64,000 nucleotides of DNA from Colwellia sp. (GCA_013215295.1 JABSOZ010000002.1:654441-718440); one strand, 5' to 3'; shown: positions 9,657 to 19,565, numbered from the stretch's first letter. Translations and numbers: made by a program. Notes: generated from the sequence alone by a model not told the origin.

Positions 9657-10373
9657 ATGTTATTAAAAAAAATTATAAAACGTACAGTGTTATCGATATT
9701 AATGACAAGTGCTGTTATGCCCTCAATATGTGCTGCCAAGGATAATAGCTTGCCAAATTATAAACATCTGATTGAGTCTACCCTCAAACAAATTGAACGC
9801 TCAATACACAATAGTTCTACATATAAAACTACAAAAATTGAAAATATTAATGGGGATATATCGTCAGTAATTGCTACTTATGACCCTAGAAGAAAACCAC
9901 AATCACCATGGCATCTTATTACGATTGATGGAAATATACCGTCAAAAAATCAGATAGAAGATTTTCTTATATCGATTGATGATTCAAAGCCAAGCAAACT
10001 TACCGATTTTATTGATCTAAACTCGTTAAAATTCAGGGAAGAAGATGCGAATACCAGCACCTTTATTTTTGAAGGACGAAATAAGAAATTTGGTGATGGT
10101 GCTATTGGAAAATTGGATGGCACAATAATCATCGATAAAAAAGAAAATACCCTATTGAGTATGATAGTTGTCAGTAATTCGGCGTTTTCTTCTAAATTCA
10201 CCATGAATATTAGTCACTGGCGCATGGGATTTGAATTTGCTCGTCAAGGTGATTTGGCCATACAGACATCACAAAAAGCAGAAATGAAAGGCACTATCGC
10301 CCTGTTTGTTGACATCGATATAAAATCTTCAGTTTCTTATACCGATTATGATCATTTTTTGATTAGTCGTTAA
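9657..10373 (+). CDS. Unrecognised exported protein
   Basis: I do not recognise the family. The frame can be read from a TTG at 9618, but ATG at 9657 gives a classic signal peptide: basic start MLLKKIIKR, hydrophobic core, and a cleavage-like site after ICAA (about residue 27). The mature part of about 210 residues is soluble and beta-rich in appearance, with no cysteine pair or catalytic motif that I can name. The C-terminal stretch (MKGTIALFVDIDIKSS) looks like paired beta strands, as in periplasmic lipid- or lipoprotein-binding folds, but this is only an impression. The next small gene begins 72 bases downstream. Confidence 0.6.
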   Translation: MLLKKIIKRTVLSILMTSAVMPSICAAKDNSLPNYKHLIESTLKQIERSIHNSSTYKTTKIENINGDISSVIATYDPRRKPQSPWHLITIDGNIPSKNQIEDFLISIDDSKPSKLTDFIDLNSLKFREEDANTSTFIFEGRNKKFGDGAIGKLDGTIIIDKKENTLLSMIVVSNSAFSSKFTMNISHWRMGFEFARQGDLAIQTSQKAEMKGTIALFVDIDIKSSVSYTDYDHFLISR

Positions 10374-10445
10374 ACGTTAAGCAAATAGCGTACTGATGTA
10401 AAAAACTTCAACGAACACAATTATAAATTTAAAATAGGATAAAAA

Positions 10446-10637
10446 ATGACTAAACAAATCCCCGTGAGTAATGAAATTGTAAATAAAAACAATCAGCCAC
10501 TGCATGAAAACATACGAGCTCATCTAACATGCAAGATGACTTTTGTTTATCTGACTATTTTATCAGGCGTCTATTTTTGGTTTCAACCTGAACACATGGA
10601 AATAGTTTTGGATGTATTATGGAGTATCATTTATTAG
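10446..10637 (+). CDS. Small single-helix membrane protein, unknown
   Basis: A 63-residue frame that starts with ATG after a plausible ribosome-binding site (TAGGAT). It has a polar N-terminal half and one membrane helix (TFVYLTILSGVYFWF, about residues 31-46), then a short amphipathic end. No family is recognised. It follows the exported protein at 9657 on the same strand with a short gap, so the two may be co-transcribed. Small size makes the call uncertain. Confidence 0.45.
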   Translation: MTKQIPVSNEIVNKNNQPLHENIRAHLTCKMTFVYLTILSGVYFWFQPEHMEIVLDVLWSIIY

Positions 10638-10661
10638 GATATCGTTATTAACGAGTAAATG

Positions 10662-10695
10662 AAAAAGGTTGAGGCTTTCTTTTAATAGCCTCAAC
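10662..10695 (-). terminator. Terminator downstream of the broken LysE gene
   Basis: Perfect nine-base stem GTTGAGGCT / AGCCTCAAC with a 10-base loop. On the reverse strand it is followed by CTTTTTC. It lies just beyond the restored stop of the LysE-family pseudogene; the forward strand has no T run after the stem. Confidence 0.75.
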
Positions 10696-10726
10696 GATTA
10701 CCTCAACAAAGAAAGCGTTTTTTTAT

Positions 10727-11352
10727 CTAACGATAAAATATTTGGCTTTGTTCTCTTATTATCATTACAACCCCAAAGATCACAAGAAACCCCCTCCTAC
10801 CCTGTTGATAAATAACATGTAATAGCTTTTGAAACCAATCATCTTCTTGGAAAAACAAGCATACGTAAATAATATTCCCGCTTGTATAATCAAGACACTA
10901 ATGCCCATTAGCGCTAATTGAGAGACAAGTGTTACATTGGGCTCTATGAACATTGGAACAATAGCAGAAAATAGGAGCAAAACTTTTGGGTTTGAAGCAT
11001 GGATAATAAAACCTTTTACCACAGCACTATTCCCTTTTTCCAGTGAGTTTTTTATTTTTTGTTGAATCCTAGGTAACCGAAAAATAGTTATGCCAATAAA
11101 AATAAGATACACAGAGCCGAATATTTTTAATAAATAAAACACAGTAGAAGAGGATGACAGCGTAGTAATTAAGCCGCTCGCTGCAAGAACAAAATATAAA
11201 ACATTGGCTAAAAGTATACCCTAAATTGTATAGACGGCTAATTTTAGTCCATGAGTGATCGTTTGCGATATAATGAATAAAACACCCGGCCCAGGCATTG
11301 CGCACAGAAATACATCAGTAATACAAAAGAGTATCCAATTTTCAATGCTCAA
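10727..11352 (-). pseudogene. LysE/RhtB-family amino-acid exporter, inactivated
   Basis: Reading from TTG at 11352, which has AAGGA at the right distance, gives a clear LysE/RhtB exporter: SIENWILFCITDVFLCAMPG, then PGVLFIISQTITHGLKL, the helix GILLANVLYFVLAASG, and the mid-protein phrase IHASNPKVLLLFSAIVP. Two lesions are visible. Codon 44 is an amber TAG (11221-11223) inside an otherwise conserved helix pair. Near the end, a shift by one base in the GGAGGGGG tract around 10790 would restore a normal tail (FLVIFGVVMIIREQSQ) ending at 10727, where the present frame stops early at 10780. LysE proteins are about 200 residues, matching the restored length. The amber stop could also be a sequencing error, but two defects favour a true pseudogene. 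Confidence 0.8.
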
Positions 11353-11469
11353 AAAAAACGTCCTTATTTATTCATACTAAGCAGGTTAATTTATTGGTCA
11401 TCTTTAAATGTTGGAGGCTCTCAATCCAAAAGAAAACAAGCCTCTACAAGGGAGAAAATTCATTGTAAT

Positions 11470-12729
11470 TTAATGATTTAAATTGTTTGAAGCTCTTTTA
11501 AGTACTCTCAGCAACAATAACATCAAAACGGTATAACTTATTGTGCCACCACTCGACGATTTCTTTTCTACAGTTGGAGCTGGTTGTTGATTAACGGTTG
11601 TTGTAGTGACGGTAATGTTCACCCTTGCTTCGTTAGAAGATATACCTTTAACGTCATTAATGGTGTAAACAATTGAATCTGTTCCACTAAAACTTGCATT
11701 GGGTTTATATGTGATTGAACCATTACTATCATCAACAGTCGTTTCTCCACTTTGAGCAATTATGACGAGGGTAACAGTTGCAGGGTCAATCGCCGCGTCA
11801 CCAACTATATCGTTAGAAAGAATATCGATCACAACTTCTGAATTTTCTTGAACTTGTGCGACATCATCCTGAGCAGTAATCATTGTTGGTGCCACATCGC
11901 TAAGGTTTTCAATAGCGATGATTTTATTGTCCCTCCAATTAGAGACATAGAGGATGCTGCCATCTTCATTCGGTGTAATGCCATTTGGAAAATTAAAGCC
12001 TACTTCTGATGAACCCTCTAATTCTTTAGCACTGCCACCATTAGTAGGAATTGCATAAATTTTATTGGTATTTCTACCCGTAGCATAGATAAAATTATTT
12101 GCATAAGTAATATAACCAGAAGAATCTAGTGAGCTACTCAATTCTGTAACTGTTTTATCTTTATCTATTTTGAATAGCCTTGCATCAAGATAATTACCCA
12201 CATAGAGATTCTCATCTTCATCAAATGCAATACCAACGGGGCCGTTTAATCCATTGCCTTTTATCCATATTTCGTTATCACCATTAGGCATAATTTTGTA
12301 AACAATATTTTTCTCATAACTTGTCACAAAAAGCTCATTTTGTTTGTTAATAACGATCCCAGTGACATTCCCTAAAGTGACAAAACTTGTCGTTACACCT
12401 GTTGTATCAATTTTAGTAATAATTCCCGTATTGTTATTTGCAACATACAAATTGCCTAACGAGTCAAAGTCACTACCCAATGGGCCGGATAATCCATCAA
12501 CAGCAGTGGATATAGTTCCATCAGGTTTTATTTTGTAAACTAAAGTACCTCCTAAGTTTCCATTACTAGCTCCTCCTGAATTTGAAACATAAAGATTCCC
12601 TTGATGATCAAAACTCAGTGCATCATTCTTCCCGAGAGGCGTGGCAGCAAACACACTATAATCTACGGCTAAAGACATCGAAGCCGGAAATATTAGTAAT
12701 GAAAAGAAAAGTATGTTTTTAAACTTCAT
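11470..12729 (-). CDS. Secreted NHL-type propeller protein with GlyGly-CTERM-like tail
   Basis: A 419-residue exported protein. A signal peptide (about residues 1-22) is followed by repeated propeller blades of the NHL/SMP-30 type from about 25 to 275, with recurring phrases such as SFDHQGNLYVSNSGG, DFDSLGNLYVANN and AFDEDENLYVGNY. Next comes an Ig/cadherin-like tandem domain (about 285-380) with the VIDILSNDIVGD motif. The end has a Ser/Gly-rich linker (KKSSSGGT), a hydrophobic helix and a basic patch, the layout of GlyGly-CTERM (rhombosortase) signals. It is probably anchored or released at the cell surface. Function unknown; the propeller could bind a ligand or act as a lactonase-like enzyme. 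It stands alone on this strand. Confidence 0.75.
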   Translation of the reverse strand: MKFKNILFFSLLIFPASMSLAVDYSVFAATPLGKNDALSFDHQGNLYVSNSGGASNGNLGGTLVYKIKPDGTISTAVDGLSGPLGSDFDSLGNLYVANNNTGIITKIDTTGVTTSFVTLGNVTGIVINKQNELFVTSYEKNIVYKIMPNGDNEIWIKGNGLNGPVGIAFDEDENLYVGNYLDARLFKIDKDKTVTELSSSLDSSGYITYANNFIYATGRNTNKIYAIPTNGGSAKELEGSSEVGFNFPNGITPNEDGSILYVSNWRDNKIIAIENLSDVAPTMITAQDDVAQVQENSEVVIDILSNDIVGDAAIDPATVTLVIIAQSGETTVDDSNGSITYKPNASFSGTDSIVYTINDVKGISSNEARVNITVTTTTVNQQPAPTVEKKSSSGGTISYTVLMLLLLRVLKRASNNLNH

Positions 12730-12832
12730 ATTATTTTATCTCTTATTTATAGTTTGTTATGTATTGCTAAGTAATAAATCAAGTGAATAATTACTTTCAA
12801 CTACATCGTATAGGTGGTGTAACATTGACGAT

Positions 12833-15800
12833 TTATAGTTTAAATATATTGTCATTACTGTCTCTGTCTATTAATTTCACAAAAGGGTCTACCGCTGCAA
12901 ATAATGGCTTTTTCGATACGATTAAAGTGATTATGTTTTTGCCATCTTTGATCCTGTGTTTTTTCAAGTACAATATGTTGCCATCTTCCTGACTTGTGCC
13001 GCTGTTAGTTATATCTTCAGGGTTAGATAAAAACAAACCAATATCCACCATTGCAGATAAAGGTGCTTGCTTTTCAACGCCTTGCCCATCTGCAATAAGG
13101 CGTTTTGCTTCTACCGTTATTGTGACTTGAAATTGGTTATTCTTAATCGGTTTAATTAGCACATCGGTTGTTTTGATATCGTAAATGTTTACTTCTGTAA
13201 ACAGTCGTTTTATCTCTGTTTTCTCATTTTCAGTCGCATTCTTGGTAATGAATTCAAGCAAGTTTTGAGTGGTCGGGTAGATGTTGTCAGTAAATTTGTA
13301 TCGCTGAACAAAGCGGGATAAAGCATGGTTTAATCTTTCTTCACCTATCAAATCAACCAAGGCCATCATTACAATTGAACCTTTGTGATAGTGTAAATAT
13401 TTTTGGTTTTCAACCCTCATTAAAGGTAGCTCTTCAACTTGTTCGCTAGAACGGCCACGTAAATAACTATCAAGTTCCATCTTGAGAATTTTTCGTAACT
13501 TGACATCGCCATATTTTTGTTTAAATAGCATTAACGCACTGTACTGTGACAAGGTTTCTGTGATCATAGCGCTACCTTGAACATCAGCAGCATCCACTTG
13601 ATTCCCCCACCACTGATGTGCCACTTCGTGAGCTATAACATAATAAATTTGATCTATGCTATTTTCATCTCGTAGATCAGTGATAAATCCTAGCCGTTCA
13701 GAAAAAGCAATAGTATTAGGAAAACTTTGCGCAAAATTTCGATAAGATGGGAATTCAATAATCCTTATTTGATCATGAGGATAAGCGCCAAAACTAGTTG
13801 AAAAATAGTCTAATGCATCCTTAACTGCTTGACTCATTCGACTGACATTAACGCTGTGGTCATGATGATAGTAAATTTCAATATCAACGCCATTATGTAC
13901 ACTGGAATGCTTTTCATATCTTGCTGACATGAACGCAACAAAGTTTTGAATGGGTTCATCAGATTTATAATTAAAATATCGACGTCCGTTTTCTTCCCAT
14001 TGTTTTATTAATGAACCTGGTGCGATGGCGATTTGATCAGCGGCGGTTGAAACAGTCGCTTCAAAGTCGATATAACCAATATCTACACCTTTACTTGAGA
14101 CATTATAATATGATGAATTTTCTAATTTATGGGCGCGTCGTGGTGGCTCAAGAGCATACTTTTTCCTTTTCGCGGGCGAAATTAACTCAAGACTTGGTAC
14201 ATATCCATATAAAGGGAATATTGCGTATCCTTCAAAAAAAGTACCGTTCCCCACAATTTCAACATTTGCAGAGCCAGCATTATTATCAACAAACCCTTGA
14301 TGTTGGCGCTCCAATTGGAATGAACCTGAACGTTTCTCTCCGGGTTGTAAAGGAAGGTTGAATTCAAACCAGTAAGTATTGGTATCTTTGTCCCAATCAG
14401 CTAATTTTCCGCCGTCAATTGTTATATTGAAACTTTTTGGGGTGTAATAGGGTAGAGAAATTAAAAATCGGTTAATAGGCTCGTTAGTTTTATTGATGAG
14501 GTTAATTTTTGCATCGACTTTTACAGCACGTGAATCAGGGTAAAGATCTACATTTACCTGAAGTTTTGTAATTGTTGGAACAGGTGAATCAATATATTGT
14601 TGATAACGTTTTTCGTAATTAGCTTTAATTTCATCCTTCTCTTGCATTGTTGTATATTCATTAACTACACGGGTGTTGTAAAAAATGGTACTGCCACTCA
14701 ATAAAAATATAATAGAACAAATAGCTATTGCGTACCTTCCAGTATGGGTGATTTGGTAACTGACTTTTGGCAAACGTGTCTTTAAACTTTGTACTGGACC
14801 TCGTTGCCAAAGGCCATAACCAATAATACTTAAAATAATTGCGAGTGCTCCCCAATAAAGCATATACCAGCTATGACTTTGTAAAGACCAACCGAAGCCA
14901 TTTAAATCTGTATATTGTAAGATGGGAGATTTACTAAAACGAAACATGTTATGACCAAGACCTAAAGGCTCCATAGCAAAGTTAATGCCTATGCACAGTG
15001 CAAATAACAACATGCCTATATACTTGTTAGGGCTTATTACTTGCAGAAAAAAAGCCAGAATCGTTAACATAATCCAAGGTAAAACTGAGAAATAAAAGAG
15101 TGAAATCAAATATTGTGGAATATCAATTAAGTTAATACCATTAGCCAACTGATAAGTAATTGTTACGCATATAGCTAAGATCATTAAGATGATTAATATT
15201 GAACATACTGCAATCAATTTTGACAGCCAGAAGCAAAGGTTATTTACTGGCATTGAGTCAATAATATCGCCCATTCCGGAAAGACGTTCTCGCCAAATTA
15301 CCTCAGCGCTATAGTAGGTGATGATTATCATGCTTAATATCACCATTGACCCTTTGATGACTTGTACCATAATTTGGGTAAAAGGTAGTTGAGTGCTGCC
15401 AAACATACCTTTGGGTTGGAAAAGTACAGCAATCATCGTTAAAAACACAAAACCACATAATGCAATGAATGCGGGTGTAATTATTACCTGTTTAAACTCG
15501 AATTTTGTCCGCGCAAAAAATTGGCTCCATTCGGGATTATTAGCACCTTTGTAGTTAATAATATGATGGCTAACAGTTGTATCTTCTAAGATGATATGTT
15601 GATTTTTAGTTTTTTTCTTTGCAGACTTTTTATTGTGTATTGTTAATGGCGATAAAATCTTACCTATAGCTATCAATATTATACTAGACAATATTAGCCA
15701 TAAAAGGCGATTTAATAGTAGGCTATCCGTTAATGTCAGCATTTGATTATTCTGCTCATATAACGTCCAGTAGCGGCTGATTTCTTGGAATGTGCTGATA

Positions 15801-16426
15801 GCAAAAGGATCCATCAGTGAGCCTAAAGCTGGGTTTGAGAGAAAAAATGTTCCACTAGCATTGTATAAAGCAAACACAGCAATAAGGCTAAGATAAATGG
15901 GCATCATTGCTTTGAGACGAGTTGCAATAGCGTAGAAAAGACAAGAGGTTACAAAGAGTGCAGGGACTGAAATATAGAAAAAAGTTGTTAGGTAATAGGC
16001 AATATTTGTCGAGCCTAATCTTTCTGGTGCCACCCATGGCATTAGGCTTCCAACGAACAAGCCTATTGGTACTGCTGAGAATATCACTACGATCACAACA
16101 AATGTGGCTAAAAAACGTCCTAGTTGATACATCAGAGCGTTAATTGGCTTGCAATATAATATCTCAGCCATATCACTTTCATGGTCTCTTAATGCGCTGT
16201 TAGACATAAAGTTCACCACTAAAATCATTGCAAAAAGCCCAAACATACTCATGACTTTAGCGATAAAGAAAGGACCATTAATATGTACATTACTGCCAAG
16301 GTCATTCAACAGGTTTTGCATGTTTGTTGCAGATATAGCCAGCATAAAAAAAATACTTGCAGAGATATAAAATGATGGTTGACGGGTAAAATATCGCCAC
16401 TCAAACATAAACATTTTAGCTAACAT
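12833..16426 (-). CDS. ABC transporter permease fused to M1 aminopeptidase
   Basis: A 1197-residue fusion. The first part (about residues 1-600) holds two ABC-2-type permease halves with roughly 12 membrane helices. After a last helix near 600, the C-terminal part is a periplasmic M1 metallopeptidase with the zinc motif HEVAHQWWGNQ (about 934-944), a downstream glutamate in MITETLSQYSALM, and a catalytic-type tyrosine in YHKGSIVMMAL. The GxMEN substrate motif of classical M1 enzymes is not visible. ATG at 16426 was chosen because AAGGAGG lies seven bases upstream; the frame is open for 32 more codons. It follows the ATPase gene by 10 bases, so the two form one transporter. The family is known among marine bacteria, but the substrate is not. 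Confidence 0.88.
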   Translation of the reverse strand: MLAKMFMFEWRYFTRQPSFYISASIFFMLAISATNMQNLLNDLGSNVHINGPFFIAKVMSMFGLFAMILVVNFMSNSALRDHESDMAEILYCKPINALMYQLGRFLATFVVIVVIFSAVPIGLFVGSLMPWVAPERLGSTNIAYYLTTFFYISVPALFVTSCLFYAIATRLKAMMPIYLSLIAVFALYNASGTFFLSNPALGSLMDPFAISTFQEISRYWTLYEQNNQMLTLTDSLLLNRLLWLILSSIILIAIGKILSPLTIHNKKSAKKKTKNQHIILEDTTVSHHIINYKGANNPEWSQFFARTKFEFKQVIITPAFIALCGFVFLTMIAVLFQPKGMFGSTQLPFTQIMVQVIKGSMVILSMIIITYYSAEVIWRERLSGMGDIIDSMPVNNLCFWLSKLIAVCSILIILMILAICVTITYQLANGINLIDIPQYLISLFYFSVLPWIMLTILAFFLQVISPNKYIGMLLFALCIGINFAMEPLGLGHNMFRFSKSPILQYTDLNGFGWSLQSHSWYMLYWGALAIILSIIGYGLWQRGPVQSLKTRLPKVSYQITHTGRYAIAICSIIFLLSGSTIFYNTRVVNEYTTMQEKDEIKANYEKRYQQYIDSPVPTITKLQVNVDLYPDSRAVKVDAKINLINKTNEPINRFLISLPYYTPKSFNITIDGGKLADWDKDTNTYWFEFNLPLQPGEKRSGSFQLERQHQGFVDNNAGSANVEIVGNGTFFEGYAIFPLYGYVPSLELISPAKRKKYALEPPRRAHKLENSSYYNVSSKGVDIGYIDFEATVSTAADQIAIAPGSLIKQWEENGRRYFNYKSDEPIQNFVAFMSARYEKHSSVHNGVDIEIYYHHDHSVNVSRMSQAVKDALDYFSTSFGAYPHDQIRIIEFPSYRNFAQSFPNTIAFSERLGFITDLRDENSIDQIYYVIAHEVAHQWWGNQVDAADVQGSAMITETLSQYSALMLFKQKYGDVKLRKILKMELDSYLRGRSSEQVEELPLMRVENQKYLHYHKGSIVMMALVDLIGEERLNHALSRFVQRYKFTDNIYPTTQNLLEFITKNATENEKTEIKRLFTEVNIYDIKTTDVLIKPIKNNQFQVTITVEAKRLIADGQGVEKQAPLSAMVDIGLFLSNPEDITNSGTSQEDGNILYLKKHRIKDGKNIITLIVSKKPLFAAVDPFVKLIDRDSNDNIFKL

Positions 16427-16436
16427 AATTGCCTCC

Positions 16437-17312
16437 TTAACTAGCTGAACGCTGTGTGTGTAAAGTAGAAAAGTACACATCTTCAAGATTGGCAGGTGTG
16501 GGTTCAAAGCCTTCAGGAGCACTATCAGCTAGAACATGTACTATGGTTTGCCCCGAGAGTAAACGTTTAGAAATAACGGAAAATTCTTTTTCAATTTCAG
16601 ATAATTCATCTCGTACGATTGATTTGCGCCATATTCTGCCATTAAGTTTCTCAATCAGGTGTATTGGATTGCCTTCGAGTAATATTTCTCCCGCAGCTAA
16701 AACAGCCATAGCAGGACATAGCTCTGTAACATCATCCACAATGTGTGTTGACAAAATAATGACTTTATCTTGGCCAAGAGAAACGAGTAAATTATGAAAG
16801 CGATTTCGCTCTTCTGGATCCAGTCCTCCAGTAGGTTCGTCAACAATAAGTAAGTCGGGATCTCCCAATAAAGCTTGAGCAATTCCAAAGCGTTGACGCA
16901 TTCCTCCAGAGTAACCGCTTACCGCATTTTTTCTGTGTTGGTACAAATTTGTTTGGTGTAATAAACTATCGACAACTTCTTTACGTTCAATCTTATTAAC
17001 TAGTCCTTTAAGTATGGCTAAATGGTCTAATAATTCATCAGCAGGAACGCGTGGGTACACGCCAAAGCTTTGTGGTAAATAGCCTAAACGTTTTCTCAAT
17101 TCATTTGGGTTATTCAATACATCAATACCGTCAAAATGTATGCTTCCAGAATCGGCTTCTTGTAATGTAGATATGGTTCTCATTAGTGATGATTTACCTG
17201 CACCATTAGGGCCTAGCAAGCCGTACATCCCTTTAGGAATGGATAATGAAACTTTTTTAAGGGCATTGACACCGTTATCATATGTCTTGCAAAGCTTGTC
17301 GATTTTTAACAT
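16437..17312 (-). CDS. ABC transporter ATPase partnered with the permease-peptidase
   Basis: Cytoplasmic ATPase of the adjacent ABC-2 transporter. Walker A GPNGAGKS at residues 34-41, signature SGGMRQR (about 135-141), Walker B LLIVDEPTGGLDP (154-166) and the switch histidine in ILSTHIVDDV are present. At 291 residues it has the extra C-terminal domain common in CcmA/NatA-type exporters. It is the first gene of a two-gene operon with the M1-fused permease, 10 bases apart. No operator is evident upstream. Confidence 0.92.
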   Translation of the reverse strand: MLKIDKLCKTYDNGVNALKKVSLSIPKGMYGLLGPNGAGKSSLMRTISTLQEADSGSIHFDGIDVLNNPNELRKRLGYLPQSFGVYPRVPADELLDHLAILKGLVNKIERKEVVDSLLHQTNLYQHRKNAVSGYSGGMRQRFGIAQALLGDPDLLIVDEPTGGLDPEERNRFHNLLVSLGQDKVIILSTHIVDDVTELCPAMAVLAAGEILLEGNPIHLIEKLNGRIWRKSIVRDELSEIEKEFSVISKRLLSGQTIVHVLADSAPEGFEPTPANLEDVYFSTLHTQRSAS

Positions 17313-17503
17313 GTCCTACCTCTGATTAGCGCTATTTATTAACGGTATTTATTTCTGTTTAATATAAATAAGAGTGGAAGAAAAGATCCAAAGTATATTT
17401 AAGTTATTGTGCGTTATATAGAACGTTTGTGCGGAACTTACCGGTGCCTATGTGAATGAATGCTTAATATTGCTGGAATTTGACTGTTTTATGATATTAA
17501 AAA

Positions 17504-18301
17504 TTATCGGTGTTGACGTAACCTTGTTTGAAGTCTTCGTGGTGTTAAACCGTAGGTTTTTTTAAAGTGTCGGTTCATGTGGCTTTGATCAGAAAAATTA
17601 CAAGCGATTGCTGCGTCAGCAGCACTCGTTCCCGTGAGGAGCATAGTTCGCGCACGTTCTAAACGGCGCATAATTAAATATCTGTATGGGCTGGTGCCAA
17701 ATAAAGCACGGAAGTCTCGTGTTAGTTTCCAACGATCCCGTCCAGAAATTTGCTCTAAAGTTTCCAGATCGATGGTTTGGTTTAGGTTGGCATTAATATA
17801 TTCTCTAGCTAATTCTGCCGCTTTATAGTCAGGTCTCTTTTTATTTTGGCTTTTTGTACAAGTTATCCTGTCCATACTTATAGCGAGATCATAAAGACTT
17901 TCTTCGTATTCTAGACCTTTAAGTGGGCGTTCCATATCATCAAAAATCCCGCATAGTGCCAGATATAGTTGCTGGTCATCAGATATGCCACCATCAATAA
18001 ATGGTAACGATTTTCCGCCAAGTATTTTTTGTATTTTTGCTGGCTCAATGTAACAAACACGATAATGCATTATAGATTCATTGACAGGTTGACCATCATG
18101 AAGTTCATCAGGGTGAATGATTAAACTTCTGCCTGCTTCGTTAAATCGTGAGCATCCTCGGTAAGTAAAACCTTGTTTTCCACTTAATGTAATTCCTACT
18201 GCATAGGTATCATGGCGATGGGCACCAAAGGCAGGTTGGTCAAAACAGGCTTCTATACGCTCTATTTCACCGGGTGCTTTATAAATCCAATTTGTATTCA
18301 T
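17504..18301 (-). CDS. AraC-family transcriptional regulator
   Basis: The 265 residues combine an N-terminal cupin-type AraC ligand domain (the FDQPAFGAHRHDTYAVG region, with RSLIIHPDELHDG) and a C-terminal pair of helix-turn-helix motifs (about 165-260: LEQISGRDRWKLTRDFR, then DAAIACNFSDQSHMNRHF and the family end KTYGLTPRRLQ). Inducer unknown. It is divergent from a second AraC gene (18705) across a 400-base gap and convergent with nothing. It lies downstream of the ABC-peptidase operon start but is not clearly linked to it. Confidence 0.9.
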   Translation of the reverse strand: MNTNWIYKAPGEIERIEACFDQPAFGAHRHDTYAVGITLSGKQGFTYRGCSRFNEAGRSLIIHPDELHDGQPVNESIMHYRVCYIEPAKIQKILGGKSLPFIDGGISDDQQLYLALCGIFDDMERPLKGLEYEESLYDLAISMDRITCTKSQNKKRPDYKAAELAREYINANLNQTIDLETLEQISGRDRWKLTRDFRALFGTSPYRYLIMRRLERARTMLLTGTSAADAAIACNFSDQSHMNRHFKKTYGLTPRRLQTRLRQHR

Positions 18302-18704
18302 ATAAATATTCTCGTGTATATTTTTTACTATCGCGCTACTTCAGCTGAACTATTGTTATTGATAGATTCACGGGGCAATAATGTCTAATACCATCACTAA
18401 TATTAGTTAAAAAATAAGTGTTTTTCGAAACTTGGGACATAATAACAATATATAATTGCAATAATTTTAGATGAGTTGAAATGTGGTGGATATCAAATTC
18501 TTGTGGTTTTCATCAGTTTTGTTTCAACAGAATGAACTTTTAGTTAACTATCGTTTATCGAAAAAATGTAGCTCAATATTAATTCACAATTAACATGCAT
18601 TTAGTAATAACCTCTGCGAAAAAAACTTTTACAAAATAATTCTGACTTTGAGTACTTGGTTAATATGGTAGAATAATTTATGTTTGAGCCAAGTTGAGTG
18701 AAAA
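18302..18704. promoter_or_regulatory. Divergent region between two AraC genes
   Basis: About 400 AT-rich bases with no gene, lying between the start of the reverse-strand AraC gene and the forward-strand one. Promoters of both must lie here. I see no strong palindrome or repeat that would mark an operator. Confidence 0.4.
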
Positions 18705-19565
18705 TTGAGAAATATTGTTGAACATAAACCCTTTGTAGATGTGACCAATAATCTTTTCAATGCTAATTTCATTGAGAAAGGCATTGGTGTGAGCAAATGG
18801 AATGTTCGTAAGAATAATGTTTCCTACTTTCAAGCTAATATTCACACATTGAGTTTGTATCTTTGTGGTGGTGATAATAGCTTCAGAAATGACAATAAGT
18901 CACTAAAAGGTGGTCCCGGTAAAATATGCTTGATGCCACAGAATCAAGCTTCTTTGTGGCAAATAAACGATCAGATAGAGTTTATTCATATATATTTTAG
19001 TGAAGATTATCTTAAAAAGTTTGCATCGTTAAATTTAGATGTTGATATTAGAAATATAAATCTTCGCGATGTGATCTACGACAGCAATGCGACTATAAAA
19101 GCTATGATTGTAAATTTATATCAATTGTCTCGCTTTGATGAACAAGTAAATTTACTAGCAAAAGAAGAGTTACAAATGCAGTTAATGCATAAAGTCATCA
19201 ATTGCTACAATGAAAATAAAATTAGAAACGAGTTTATTGCCAGCGGGCTTTCCATGTCAAATATCCAAAGGGTGAAACAGGCCATTTTTGACGATATTTC
19301 ATCCGCTCATACCATCCATGGTCTAGCAAATATAGTTAACCTTAGCCCTTTTCATTTTGCCAAAATGTTTAAGCTGAGTGTTGGCTTAACACCCGCGCAA
19401 TATATTTTACAATGCCGATTCACTTTAGCAAAAAATCTCCTTAAAACACATATGCCTTTGATTGAAATTACTTATCTTGCTGGTTTTAGCCATCAGAGTC
19501 ATATGTCTGCAGTTTTTAAAAAGTTTTTAGGTGTAACACCATTATTTTATCGTAATAATTTGTAA
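18705..19565 (+). CDS. AraC-family transcriptional regulator
   Basis: A 286-residue regulator. The N-terminal 170 residues form a poorly conserved sensor domain with beta strands typical of the cupin class (PGKICLMPQNQASLWQI). The C-terminal 100 residues are a standard AraC DNA-binding domain: HGLANIVNLSPFHFAKMFK, VGLTPAQYILQCR, and ITYLAGFSHQSHMSAVFKK. The start is a TTG at 18705 with only a weak upstream GAGTG, so a later start is possible. It ends before a strong hairpin terminator at 19699. Confidence 0.88.
   Translation: MRNIVEHKPFVDVTNNLFNANFIEKGIGVSKWNVRKNNVSYFQANIHTLSLYLCGGDNSFRNDNKSLKGGPGKICLMPQNQASLWQINDQIEFIHIYFSEDYLKKFASLNLDVDIRNINLRDVIYDSNATIKAMIVNLYQLSRFDEQVNLLAKEELQMQLMHKVINCYNENKIRNEFIASGLSMSNIQRVKQAIFDDISSAHTIHGLANIVNLSPFHFAKMFKLSVGLTPAQYILQCRFTLAKNLLKTHMPLIEITYLAGFSHQSHMSAVFKKFLGVTPLFYRNNL

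Noticed and set aside
11069..11305. Open frame on the reverse strand over the LysE region
   Set aside because: It is out of frame with the LysE reading, which explains the same bases far better.
12783..12992. Short forward frame with a hydrophobic start
   Set aside because: It lies mostly antisense to the end of the permease-peptidase gene and has no ribosome-binding site.
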